This document shows positions 1-6,671 of a stretch of 9,453 bases of DNA, in pieces. The translations under genes were made by a program, and so were the position numbers. This stretch comes from an uncultured Ruminococcus sp. (lineage in GTDB: Bacteria > Bacillota > Clostridia > Oscillospirales > Ruminococcaceae), in NCBI GenBank assembly GCA_946612185.1, contig CAMOEP010000065.1, positions 1-9,453 of the forward strand. Reading direction: 5' to 3'. Each line of letters starts with the position of its first letter. The stretch's first letter is position 1. The notes under the pieces are model-generated. The model saw only the letters and a program-made list of their open reading frames with translations, searched no databases and was not told the DNA's origin.

Positions 1-237
1 TGTCGGGTTTAGTTTGTCCCTCCCCCTTTTCCACCTTGGGTTGTCCCCTTTGGCGATGCGGCAGAAATACTGAGAATTTAAAGAAAGAAAAACGTGCGAC
101 TTAAATAATTCCCAAAAAATAAATGCTGCTGCCCTGTGCATAAAGTAACCATTATGTATTAAAAATAGATTTGACTTATTGTGCTATCACAAAGAAATAA
201 ATTGCACGATAGTTCAGTTATTCAGCATTATATATCA
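1..237. other. Upstream intergenic region, no gene identified
   Basis: The first ~65 bases are pyrimidine- and C-rich, then the sequence becomes strongly AT-rich up to the promoter at 238. I see no complete gene. On the minus strand the first ~80 bases read open without a stop (ending ...GDNPRWKKGEGQTKPD at the window edge), which could be a gene or repeat continuing off the left edge, but nothing confirms it. A TTGACT hexamer at 171-176 has no convincing -10 partner. Confidence 0.4.
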
Positions 238-266
238 TTGAACTTTTTGTGAATTTGCCATATAAT
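238..266 (+). promoter_or_regulatory. Sigma-70/SigA-type promoter of the pectate lyase gene
   Basis: TTGAAC at 238-243 and a perfect TATAAT at 261-266 are separated by 17 bases, the ideal spacing for a housekeeping sigma promoter. Transcription should begin near 273, leaving an untranslated leader of about 55 bases before the lyase start at 328. The leader is AT-rich and shows no obvious riboswitch or strong hairpin. Confidence 0.75.
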
Positions 267-312
267 ATGAGCATAAAGAAAAACGTTAATAAATACACAA
301 CGTATCTATTAC

Positions 313-319
313 GGGAGGG
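313..319 (+). promoter_or_regulatory. Ribosome binding site of the pectate lyase gene
   Basis: GGGAGGG lies 8 bases before the ATG at 328. It fixes this ATG as the start; the protein then begins with a normal signal peptide (MKTNLIQRK followed by an Ala-rich stretch). Confidence 0.8.
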
Positions 320-327
320 AAATCAGA

Positions 328-3300
328 ATGAAAACAAACTTAATCCAGAGAAAAGCCGCTGCTATCGCTGCTGCTGCTCTCATGAGCGCTTCCTGCATCG
401 CAGGCACTACCGGCGCTCCCACACTTTTCATGCCGGAGAATACTCTTACAGTCTCCGCCGCTGAGTCAAGCGTAAAGGTGCTTGCAAGCGTAGGTTACGG
501 CGAGGGTATGTATGCTACATGGTCATCTGTATCAGGCGCTTCCGGCTACAACGTTTACGTTGACGGCACTCAGATCGACTCTATGCTCATCAGACAGTAC
601 CCCGGCTACATGAGAGCCGATGCTGTTGGTCTGAAAGCCGGCAGCCACACCATGAAGATCGTTCCTATCATAAGCGGCAAGGAGGATTCCTCCAAGGCTG
701 CTGAGGCTAAGGCTTCCGCCTATGCCCACGACAGAAGCGGCTTCGCTTTCGTAAGCGGCAATGCAAACGGTGCTTACAATGCCGACGGTACTCTCAAGTC
801 AAATGCTATCGTGGTTTACGTTACTAACTCCAACAAGGACAGCGTTTCCGCAAGCATCGACTCCACCGGCAAGGGCGCTTCATCAGTTTCAGGTGTTCAG
901 AACATCATCACCGCTTACAAGAAGGGTAAGGAGTCACGTCCGCTGAATATCCGCTTCATCGGCAACATCACAGACCCCTCTACTCTCACTAAGGGCGACC
1001 TTATGGTTGACACAGTTACAGCAGGCTGCACTATCGAGGGTATCGGCAGCGATGCTACTCTCAATGGCTTCGGTCTTGTTCTCAAGAACTGCTCAAACGT
1101 TGAAGTCCGCAACCTGGGCTTCATGAACTGTAACAGTTCCGAAGGCGATAACTGCGGTCTTCAGCAGAACAATAATCATGTATGGGTTCATAACTGCGAC
1201 TTCTTCTATGGCGATGCCGGTTCTGATGCTGACCAGGCTAAGGGCGACGGCGCTCTGGATACAAAAACTTCCACTTACATCACTCATTCCTACAACCACT
1301 TCTGGGACAACGGTAAATGCAACCTCCAGGGTATGAAGTCCGAGAAGACTGAGAACTATATCACCTACCACCATAACTGGTTCGACCACTCCGACTCACG
1401 TCACCCCAGAATCAGAACTTGCTCCGTTCACTGCTACAATAACTACTACGACGGTAACTCCAAGTACGGCGTAGGCGTTACAATGGGTGCTTCCTGCTTC
1501 GTTGAGAGCAACTATTTCAGAAATTGTAAGTACCCCATGCTCAGTTCCGGTCAGGGCAGCGATGTGGCTACCGGCGGTACTTTCTCCGGCGAGACAGGTG
1601 GTATCATCAAGGCTTACGGCAACGTTATGACCGGTCAGAAGGCATTCGTAAGCTACGGTGACAGCAGTTCCGACTTCGACGCTTACGTTGCTTCTTCCAA
1701 GTCCGAAAAGGTTGGCGGCTCTGTTAAGACAAAGAGCGGCGGCACTACCTACAATAACTTCGATACTTCAAGCGTGATGTACAGCTACACCGCTGATAAT
1801 GCCAGCGACGTTCCTAAGATAGTTGCAGCTAAGGCAGGACGTGTTGACGGCGGTGACTTCAAGTGGACTTTCAGTTCCGCTGATGACGAAAGCTATGCAG
1901 TAAACTCCGCCCTCAAGAGTGCGCTGACTTCTTACAAGGGTACAGTTACCGCTATCGGAAGCGGTTTCAAGGAGGACAATACCGCTGCTCCTGTATTTAC
2001 AACTGCACCTGAGATAGTAGTTACAGACATTGCTACTACTGCCGCTCAGCAGCAGCCCGCTCAGACAACACAGGCTCAGCAGCCTTCTTCCGGCGGCAGC
2101 AGCACTTCTTCTTCCGCTTACGTTCATAACTTCACAGAAAGCGGTACTTCCAGCAGCTTCTACAGTATCACCGGTAACCTCTCAACTCAGAAGGGTACTG
2201 TAAGCTACGACGGCAAGACTCTTACACAGTGCCTCAAGATAGAGTCCGCTACTTCTATCGGCTTCACTTCACCCTCCAACGGCAAGCTTACTCTCGTATT
2301 CGCTGAGCCTACCGCTACTATCAAGCTGGACGGCAACAAGCTTACTGCTTCCAACGGCATCATCACCGCTGACGTTTCTACAGGCGCTCATACTCTTACT
2401 AAGGCAGATTCAGTTAACCTGTTCTATATGACACTTGCAGCAGACGGCGGTTCTTCTACAGTTACTCCCGTTGTTACTGATGCTCCTCAGCAGACAGAGG
2501 GCGGCGGTCAGGAACAGCAGACAACACAGGCTCAGCAGCAGGGCGGTACAACTTCTCCCGCTGACCTGAACGGTATCAAGGCTGTAAGCGCTGGCGGCTG
2601 GAACGAAATGCTCTACGTTGTATTCTCCGGTCTTAAAGATACCGACGTTACAGGCGTATCCTACAGCGGCGCAGTTAACGGCACTCTCACAGGCGACGAC
2701 CTGACCTATCTGGTAAGAGATACTTCCAGCGGTCTGAGAGTTGATATCCCCGGCGTTCCGGCTGGTAAGTACTCCATTTCACTGACTACAAACAAGGGTA
2801 CTATCACTCAGAGCGGTCTTGAAGTAAATGCTCAGGACAGATCCGGTTATGCTCACTTCAACTACAACGAGGGCGTAGGTGCTTACACAGACAGCGGTAC
2901 ATTAAAGCCCGGTGCTAAGGTTATCTACGTTACTAACGATAATAAGGACACCGTTTCCGTTACATCAAAGGACGGCACAAAGGTTACAGGTATCGGTAAT
3001 ATCCTGAACTCTGCCGGTCAGGACATCGGCGGCGGCAAGACTTCCAACGGCGGTACTAAGCCAAACTCCAACAGCGGCATCATCAAGAAGCTGGCTGAGG
3101 ACGGCACTCCTCTGGTAATCAGAATCATCGGTGACGTTAAAGCTCCCTCCGGTCTGACTGCTTACGATTCCACAGACTTCGGCGGTTCAGTTGGTGATAA
3201 CGGCTACATGGCAAGAATGAAGTCCGGTAAGGATATCACTATCGAGGGTATCGGCAGTGACGCTGTTGTAAACGGCTGGGGCTTCCACTTCATGGCTGAG

Positions 3301-4386
3301 TCCGCTGCACCTGACTTCGGTAAGAGCTTCGAGATCAGAAATATCGCATTCAAGAACGTTCCTGAGGACTGCGTAGGTATGGAAGGCGTTCAGGAGAGTT
3401 CAAAGCTGACTGCTCCTGTTGAAAGATGCTGGGTTCATAACTGCGAATTCTACAAGCCCTCTATCTCAAATCCCGCTGAGAGCGATAAGGCTGGCGGCGA
3501 CGGCGCTTGCGACTTCAAGCGTGGTCTGTACTTCACAAACAGCTATTGCTACTACGAGGGTTACCACAAGACTAACCTGGTAGGCGCTTCTGACAGCAAC
3601 CTCCAGTTCCACCTTACTTACCACCACAACTACTGGAACAAGTGCGAATCCCGTGGACCTCTGGCTCGTCAGGCTAATATCCATATGTACAACAATATGT
3701 TCATCGGTCAGACAAGCTACTGCATGAACCCCCGTGCTAATGCTTACATCTTCTCAGAGTACAACCTGTTCGATAGCTGTAAGAATCCTATGGAAGTTAA
3801 GCTTGGCGCTGTAAAGAGCTATAAGGACGTTCTCACAAACTGCAAGGGCGCAACAGACGGTACAGTAGTATCCGACAAGTCAGCTAAGGTAAGCACAAAC
3901 TGCCAGTACGCTAACTTCGATACAAATTCATCTATCTGCTACATTCCTTCCGGTGACTACTTCCTCCAGACTGATACCACAAAGCTGGCTTCTTACTTTG
4001 AGACATACGGCGGTACAATGGACGAAACAAAGGTAGCAAACGGTTCTACATCAGCTTCTTCTGAGACACCTCAGACACAGGCTGCAACTACTACATCTAC
4101 CACAACAACAACAACTACTACTACAACTACTACAGAAGCACCTGCTGAGACTACTACAACTCCTGCACAGGTAAACGGCTTATACGGCGATGTTGACGGC
4201 AACGGAAGCATTTCAGTATCCGATATCGTAACAGTACTCCAGTACGCAGCAAACTCCACCAAGTATCCTATCGACCCTGAACTTGTTATCCTGGGCGATG
4301 TAAACCTTGACGGAGTAGTTGATGTAAAGGACGCTGCAATTATCCAGCAGTACGATGCAAAACTCATTGACAAGCTTCCCCAGTAA
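328..4386 (+). CDS. Secreted dockerin-bearing pectate lyase with two PL1 domains and a CBM77-like module
   Basis: Predicted to cleave homogalacturonan by beta-elimination outside the cell, docked to a cohesin. Seen: signal peptide 1-~45 (cleavage likely after VSAA); beta-rich module ~48-130; PL1 domain A ~135-555 with D274, the D307/D311 DGxxD pair (calcium ligands in PL1), YHHN at 347-350 and RxPxxR at 358-363 (catalytic Arg); Gln/Thr/Ser linker; CBM77-like module 598-703 with K622, K637 and K692, whose spacing (15 and 55) matches the pectin-contacting lysines I recall from the R. flavefaciens CBM77; second linker; beta-rich module ~745-835; PL1 domain B ~837-1235 with D1014, D1058/D1062, YHHN 1098-1101 and RxPxxR 1109-1114; Thr-rich linker with twelve consecutive Thr (1258-1269); type I dockerin 1284-1352 with two calcium loops starting at D1288 and D1324. 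Both lyase domains look catalytically intact. Codon use is strongly biased, suggesting high expression. Domain edges are estimates. Confidence 0.93.
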   Translation: MKTNLIQRKAAAIAAAALMSASCIAGTTGAPTLFMPENTLTVSAAESSVKVLASVGYGEGMYATWSSVSGASGYNVYVDGTQIDSMLIRQYPGYMRADAVGLKAGSHTMKIVPIISGKEDSSKAAEAKASAYAHDRSGFAFVSGNANGAYNADGTLKSNAIVVYVTNSNKDSVSASIDSTGKGASSVSGVQNIITAYKKGKESRPLNIRFIGNITDPSTLTKGDLMVDTVTAGCTIEGIGSDATLNGFGLVLKNCSNVEVRNLGFMNCNSSEGDNCGLQQNNNHVWVHNCDFFYGDAGSDADQAKGDGALDTKTSTYITHSYNHFWDNGKCNLQGMKSEKTENYITYHHNWFDHSDSRHPRIRTCSVHCYNNYYDGNSKYGVGVTMGASCFVESNYFRNCKYPMLSSGQGSDVATGGTFSGETGGIIKAYGNVMTGQKAFVSYGDSSSDFDAYVASSKSEKVGGSVKTKSGGTTYNNFDTSSVMYSYTADNASDVPKIVAAKAGRVDGGDFKWTFSSADDESYAVNSALKSALTSYKGTVTAIGSGFKEDNTAAPVFTTAPEIVVTDIATTAAQQQPAQTTQAQQPSSGGSSTSSSAYVHNFTESGTSSSFYSITGNLSTQKGTVSYDGKTLTQCLKIESATSIGFTSPSNGKLTLVFAEPTATIKLDGNKLTASNGIITADVSTGAHTLTKADSVNLFYMTLAADGGSSTVTPVVTDAPQQTEGGGQEQQTTQAQQQGGTTSPADLNGIKAVSAGGWNEMLYVVFSGLKDTDVTGVSYSGAVNGTLTGDDLTYLVRDTSSGLRVDIPGVPAGKYSISLTTNKGTITQSGLEVNAQDRSGYAHFNYNEGVGAYTDSGTLKPGAKVIYVTNDNKDTVSVTSKDGTKVTGIGNILNSAGQDIGGGKTSNGGTKPNSNSGIIKKLAEDGTPLVIRIIGDVKAPSGLTAYDSTDFGGSVGDNGYMARMKSGKDITIEGIGSDAVVNGWGFHFMAESAAPDFGKSFEIRNIAFKNVPEDCVGMEGVQESSKLTAPVERCWVHNCEFYKPSISNPAESDKAGGDGACDFKRGLYFTNSYCYYEGYHKTNLVGASDSNLQFHLTYHHNYWNKCESRGPLARQANIHMYNNMFIGQTSYCMNPRANAYIFSEYNLFDSCKNPMEVKLGAVKSYKDVLTNCKGATDGTVVSDKSAKVSTNCQYANFDTNSSICYIPSGDYFLQTDTTKLASYFETYGGTMDETKVANGSTSASSETPQTQAATTTSTTTTTTTTTTTTEAPAETTTTPAQVNGLYGDVDGNGSISVSDIVTVLQYAANSTKYPIDPELVILGDVNLDGVVDVKDAAIIQQYDAKLIDKLPQ

Positions 4387-4440
4387 GCGAATGAGTAATT
4401 AACAACGCTATACCCCTCCAAATAAAACTTTACACAATGA

Positions 4441-4470
4441 AAAAAGAGACCCCTTCCGGGTCTCTTTTTT
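4441..4470 (+). terminator. Rho-independent terminator after the pectate lyase
   Basis: GAGACCC (4446-4452) pairs with GGGTCTC (4458-4464) around a 5-base loop. It is preceded by AAAAA and followed by TTTTTT, so it starts 55 bases after the lyase stop and could work in both directions. The left edge of the palindromic element follows almost immediately. Confidence 0.9.
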
Positions 4471-4471
4471 C

Positions 4472-4512
4472 GTCGAGCTGAGCCAGCTTGACCGCCGAGC
4501 TGAGCCAGCTCG
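4472..4512. repeat. Two tandem short hairpins, left end of the palindromic element
   Basis: Hairpin one is GTCGAGCTG-AGC-CAGCTTGAC (4472-4492), with one G-T pair; hairpin two is CGAGCTG-AGC-CAGCTCG (4496-4512). The second is the exact reverse complement of the hairpin at 4987-5003. Confidence 0.85.
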
Positions 4513-4746
4513 ACCGCCCTCACGTTGTCGCTTGCTTACGCTCGCTCACTTTTTTAGAAGCGGTACTTTTGCCGTCGCTCAACCGTATTCTGCTTGGTAC
4601 AGAGTTCTCCGGTAGAATCGTAAAACAGCAGCTTTACAGAATTCCACGAATAGAACTTTGTACCATTGAAAACACGGTTGAGCGACAAAAAAAGCACCAT
4701 TTCTAAAAGAGTAAGCGAGCAAGCGAGCAACAACGTGATATGTGGT
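4513..4746. repeat. Palindromic repeat unit 1
   Basis: The left arm (CACGTTGTCGCTTGCTTACG... to about 4625) is an imperfect inverted copy of the right arm (about 4640-4736), roughly three quarters identical by eye. Shared blocks are CACGTTGT, TTTTTTAGAA-like, GTCGCTCAACCG, GGTACA and AGTTCT. The arms differ most in their inner part (TTCTGCTTGGTAC versus TTTTCAATGGTAC). It can fold into a long hairpin of about 100 base pairs with mismatches. Confidence 0.8.
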
Positions 4747-4763
4747 CAAGCTGACGCAGCTTG
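4747..4763. repeat. Central short hairpin of the palindromic element
   Basis: CAAGCTG-ACG-CAGCTTG is a perfect 7-bp inverted repeat with a 3-base loop, lying between units 1 and 2, close to the symmetry centre of the whole element. Confidence 0.85.
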
Positions 4764-4986
4764 CACGTTGCCGCTCGTGAACTCGCTTACTTTGGCAGAA
4801 CATCACATTTTTACGTCGCTCAACCTGGTTTTCAATGGTACTAAGTTCTATTGAAGTATTTCTGTAAATTTGCCTTTTTATCGTTCTACCGGCGAACTCT
4901 GTACCAAGCAGAATATGGTTGAGCGACGTACAAAGCACCGTTTCTAAAAAAGTAAGCGAGCAAGCGAGCGACAACGTGAGGGCGGT
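4764..4986. repeat. Palindromic repeat unit 2, inverted relative to unit 1
   Basis: Read on the minus strand this unit aligns to unit 1 on the plus strand: CTCAACC, ATTCTGCTTGGTACAGAG and CCATTGAAAAC recur in the same order, with no length change over about 110 bases. The order of the two arm types is reversed compared with unit 1, which makes units 1 and 2 together one large palindrome. The minus-strand reading frame of the response regulator ends inside it (stop at 4886-4888). Confidence 0.8.
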
Positions 4987-5428
4987 CGAGCTGGCTCAGC
5001 TCGGTGGTCAAGCTGACGCAGCTTGATACCTCCATTTCGGAATTCGGGTAAACCGATTGTCCTGCCATAGTCCTGTCCATAATGTCAAGAAGCGGCTGTT
5101 CCTGGACTTCTTTATACCAGAAACTCTCCACTCCTGCTTCCTTCGCACGGGTGATATACGACGACTCCGCCATTGAAGTCACCATAATTATCTTAGTGTC
5201 CGGGCTTATCTCCTTTATCTCCCGTGCAGCGTCGATGCCGTCGGAGGAAGTACCCATTACCACGTCAAGTATCACAAGGTCGGCAGGCTGCTTTCTGAAT
5301 ATCGTCACTGCTTCTTCCGGATTTGATGCCTGTCCGGTTATTTCGTATCTTCCGGTTGGAGTTATCAGCATTTCTATCATCTGCCTTATCATGCGGTAGT
5401 CGTCAGCGATAATGACAGTATATTTCAT
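4886..5428 (-). CDS. Response regulator, receiver domain only; C-terminal DNA-binding domain lost
   Basis: Residues 1-~120 form a CheY-like receiver domain: acidic pair D9/D10, phospho-acceptor D55 (VILDVVMG), T84 and K106 (WYKE), the full phosphorylation set. The sequence resembles NarL/FixJ-type regulators, which normally continue into a LuxR-type helix-turn-helix to about 210 residues. Here recognisable sequence stops at about residue 134 (position ~5027). Residues 135-180 are translated palindromic repeat and resemble no DNA-binding domain; the missing part is not found on the far side of the repeat either. The start is firm: ATG at 5428 with AGGAGG 6 bases upstream, one base after the kinase stop. 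It could still be phosphorylated by the neighbouring kinase but should not bind DNA in the normal way. Probably a pseudogene, unless receiver-only function is retained. Confidence 0.8.
   Translation of the reverse strand: MKYTVIIADDYRMIRQMIEMLITPTGRYEITGQASNPEEAVTIFRKQPADLVILDVVMGTSSDGIDAAREIKEISPDTKIIMVTSMAESSYITRAKEAGVESFWYKEVQEQPLLDIMDRTMAGQSVYPNSEMEVSSCVSLTTELSQLDRPHVVARLLAYFFRNGALYVAQPYSAWYRVRR
4987..5026. repeat. Two tandem short hairpins, right end of the palindromic element
   Basis: CGAGCTG-GCT-CAGCTCG (4987-5003) and TCAAGCTG-ACG-CAGCTTGA (5008-5026). They mirror the pair at the left end. The second hairpin abuts the last recognisable codon of the response regulator (position ~5027). 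Confidence 0.85.
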
Positions 5429-5429
5429 C

Positions 5430-6671
5430 TTATTCCTCCTCAGAAAGGCGAAAGTATTTTTCAGTATCTCTCAAGGGTATACTGACGGTTAGCTCAAAAA
5501 CAGGGGAATACTCCACCTGCATCGTTCCGCCTGCCTGAGTGATCTGCCTGCGGAGGTTTGAAAGACCTCCTGTCTCTTTTATGGGAGCGGAAGGTGGTTT
5601 CCCGTCATTTGTGAAGTTAAGTACATAGCTGTCATTATTTTTCGTAACTTTGATATAAGCATGAGTGCCGTCGGCATGGCGCATAACGTTAGTGGTATGG
5701 ACGGCTAAAGCGGTATCCACCACAGGGACTATCATATCCTCCTGGGGGAGTTCGTCGTCAATGACCAGTTCCACGCCCAGAAGCCTTGCACGTTCACAGC
5801 TTACATGGTACGAGCGCTGCCACTCCTCACGGCGCTGGTTTTTCAGCAGGGTAAGCTTATTCTTCCATAGCGTGATAAGTTCCTGCTTATTCACGGAATC
5901 ATGGTCTGCGGCGAACCTGCGCCACATAAGGAGCGCCTGTCCCAGGTTGTCGTGGAGCTTTATTTTAAGGAGCAGAGTCTCCTTTTCCATTATCATGTAT
6001 TTTATGGTGGTATTCAGGGCTTTCAGCCGGGTATTGATCTTCCTGACCTGTTCGTTTTTCACTTCCAGTTCATGGGAGATGAGGAATTCCTCAGTGATGT
6101 CGGAGGCAGTCAGTTCGTACACTATCTCGCCATTGAAGTCTGTGCAGTACCGCCGGAAACTGTACGCTTTTCCCTCTGGAAGGTATACTATCGGTTCATC
6201 TCCGCCACGGATACTTGCGCCGAATGAGCCGGATTCCAGCTTTTCCCAGAAACACCCGGCATCGCTGAGGGATTCACCTGTAAGGCTCATGACGATCTGG
6301 TTCATGCGGTGGTTTATCAGCTTAGGTAAGCCGTTTTCAAAGCAGAAGCATATCCCCATGTCCATGCGGTCGAAGCCTTCCTTTACGCTCATGGGGGATA
6401 TAGTCCGGCGTTTTTCCCGGATGATACCGAACATTTGCAGTACTACTACCAGGTTTATGACAGTGAACATAGTGTACAGCGCTGACGGCTTGATATCCGG
6501 AGGGGAGTCGCTGGATATGAGGAAGAAAAGCGCCATTGCAAAGGTGCAGTTCATGGCAGAGACAATGGTTTTCAGGCTGTTTGCGGACAAGTTCAACGCC
6601 TGCACCAGCACGAACACGCTTCCCAGTGCAGCGAGCATGGAAAACAGCAGGATATAGCCGTTATCAGCCAA
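5430..6671 (-). CDS. Sensor histidine kinase, HisKA_3-like with HATPase domain
   Basis: Predicted membrane kinase that phosphorylates the adjacent response regulator. Seen: three membrane segments (about 6-26, 36-53, 64-84); a sensor region ~95-190, possibly PAS-like; a coiled-coil region ~193-236; the phospho-accepting H240 in KLHDNLGQ, as in NarX/DegS-type kinases; and an ATPase domain ~318-402 with N328 (N box, TNVMRHA), D356-G357 (NDGK) and G368-G369 (GGLSN). All key residues are present, so the kinase looks intact. The start is TTG at 6671, overlapping the upstream gene's stop by 8 bases; AGGGGG lies 8 bases before it (6680-6685). The signal is unknown. No promoter is seen directly upstream, consistent with an operon led by the 7992-6664 gene. 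Confidence 0.88.
   Translation of the reverse strand: MADNGYILLFSMLAALGSVFVLVQALNLSANSLKTIVSAMNCTFAMALFFLISSDSPPDIKPSALYTMFTVINLVVVLQMFGIIREKRRTISPMSVKEGFDRMDMGICFCFENGLPKLINHRMNQIVMSLTGESLSDAGCFWEKLESGSFGASIRGGDEPIVYLPEGKAYSFRRYCTDFNGEIVYELTASDITEEFLISHELEVKNEQVRKINTRLKALNTTIKYMIMEKETLLLKIKLHDNLGQALLMWRRFAADHDSVNKQELITLWKNKLTLLKNQRREEWQRSYHVSCERARLLGVELVIDDELPQEDMIVPVVDTALAVHTTNVMRHADGTHAYIKVTKNNDSYVLNFTNDGKPPSAPIKETGGLSNLRRQITQAGGTMQVEYSPVFELTVSIPLRDTEKYFRLSEEE
5435..5440 (-). promoter_or_regulatory. Ribosome binding site of the response regulator inside the kinase 3' end
   Basis: AGGAGG on the minus strand is embedded in the last Glu codons of the kinase, 6 bases from the regulator ATG. 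The kinase stop and regulator start are separated by a single base, so translation is likely coupled. Confidence 0.8.

Larger units (their letters stand above)
4472..5027. repeat. Nested palindromic repeat element (~555 bp)
   Basis: The left half is an imperfect reverse complement of the right half, with the centre near 4750. The first 37 bases at 4496-4532 match the reverse complement of 4967-5003 exactly, and similarity continues through about 4617 versus 4883. It consists of two units (4513-4746 and 4764-4986) in opposite orientation, bounded by short hairpins. No transposase gene and no obvious target duplication at the flanks (ctctttttt on the left, tacctccat on the right). It fills the gap between lyase terminator and regulator and supplies the last 46 codons of the regulator reading frame. 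It may be a MITE-like or REP-like element; the family is not identified. Confidence 0.85.

Noticed and set aside
4081..4134. Poly-Thr tract as a possible slippage or phase-variation site.
   Set aside because: The tract mixes ACA, ACT and ACC codons and is not a simple uniform repeat, and linkers of this type are common in dockerin proteins.
4071..4523. Minus-strand 150-residue frame opposite the lyase 3' end, with a poly-Val run.
   Set aside because: It is the antisense of the Thr-rich linker and dockerin, and starts within the repeat; no ribosome binding site.
4488..4974. Reading frames of 62-131 residues inside the palindromic element; unit 1 (+) and unit 2 (-) give similar peptides (ILLGTEF, TIEN, VER) without indels.
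   Set aside because: Comparing the two units codon by codon over about 37 codons, I count more differences at positions 1 and 2 than at position 3, so there is no sign of selection on a protein. The similarity is explained by the inverted duplication.
4472..5027. CRISPR array.
   Set aside because: The repeats are inverted and of unequal spacing, with no regular 28-37 base repeat and unique spacers.
5665..6657. Plus-strand 330-residue frame opposite the kinase.
   Set aside because: Antisense of a well-supported kinase with all catalytic motifs; composition rich in Ser/Arg with no recognisable domain.
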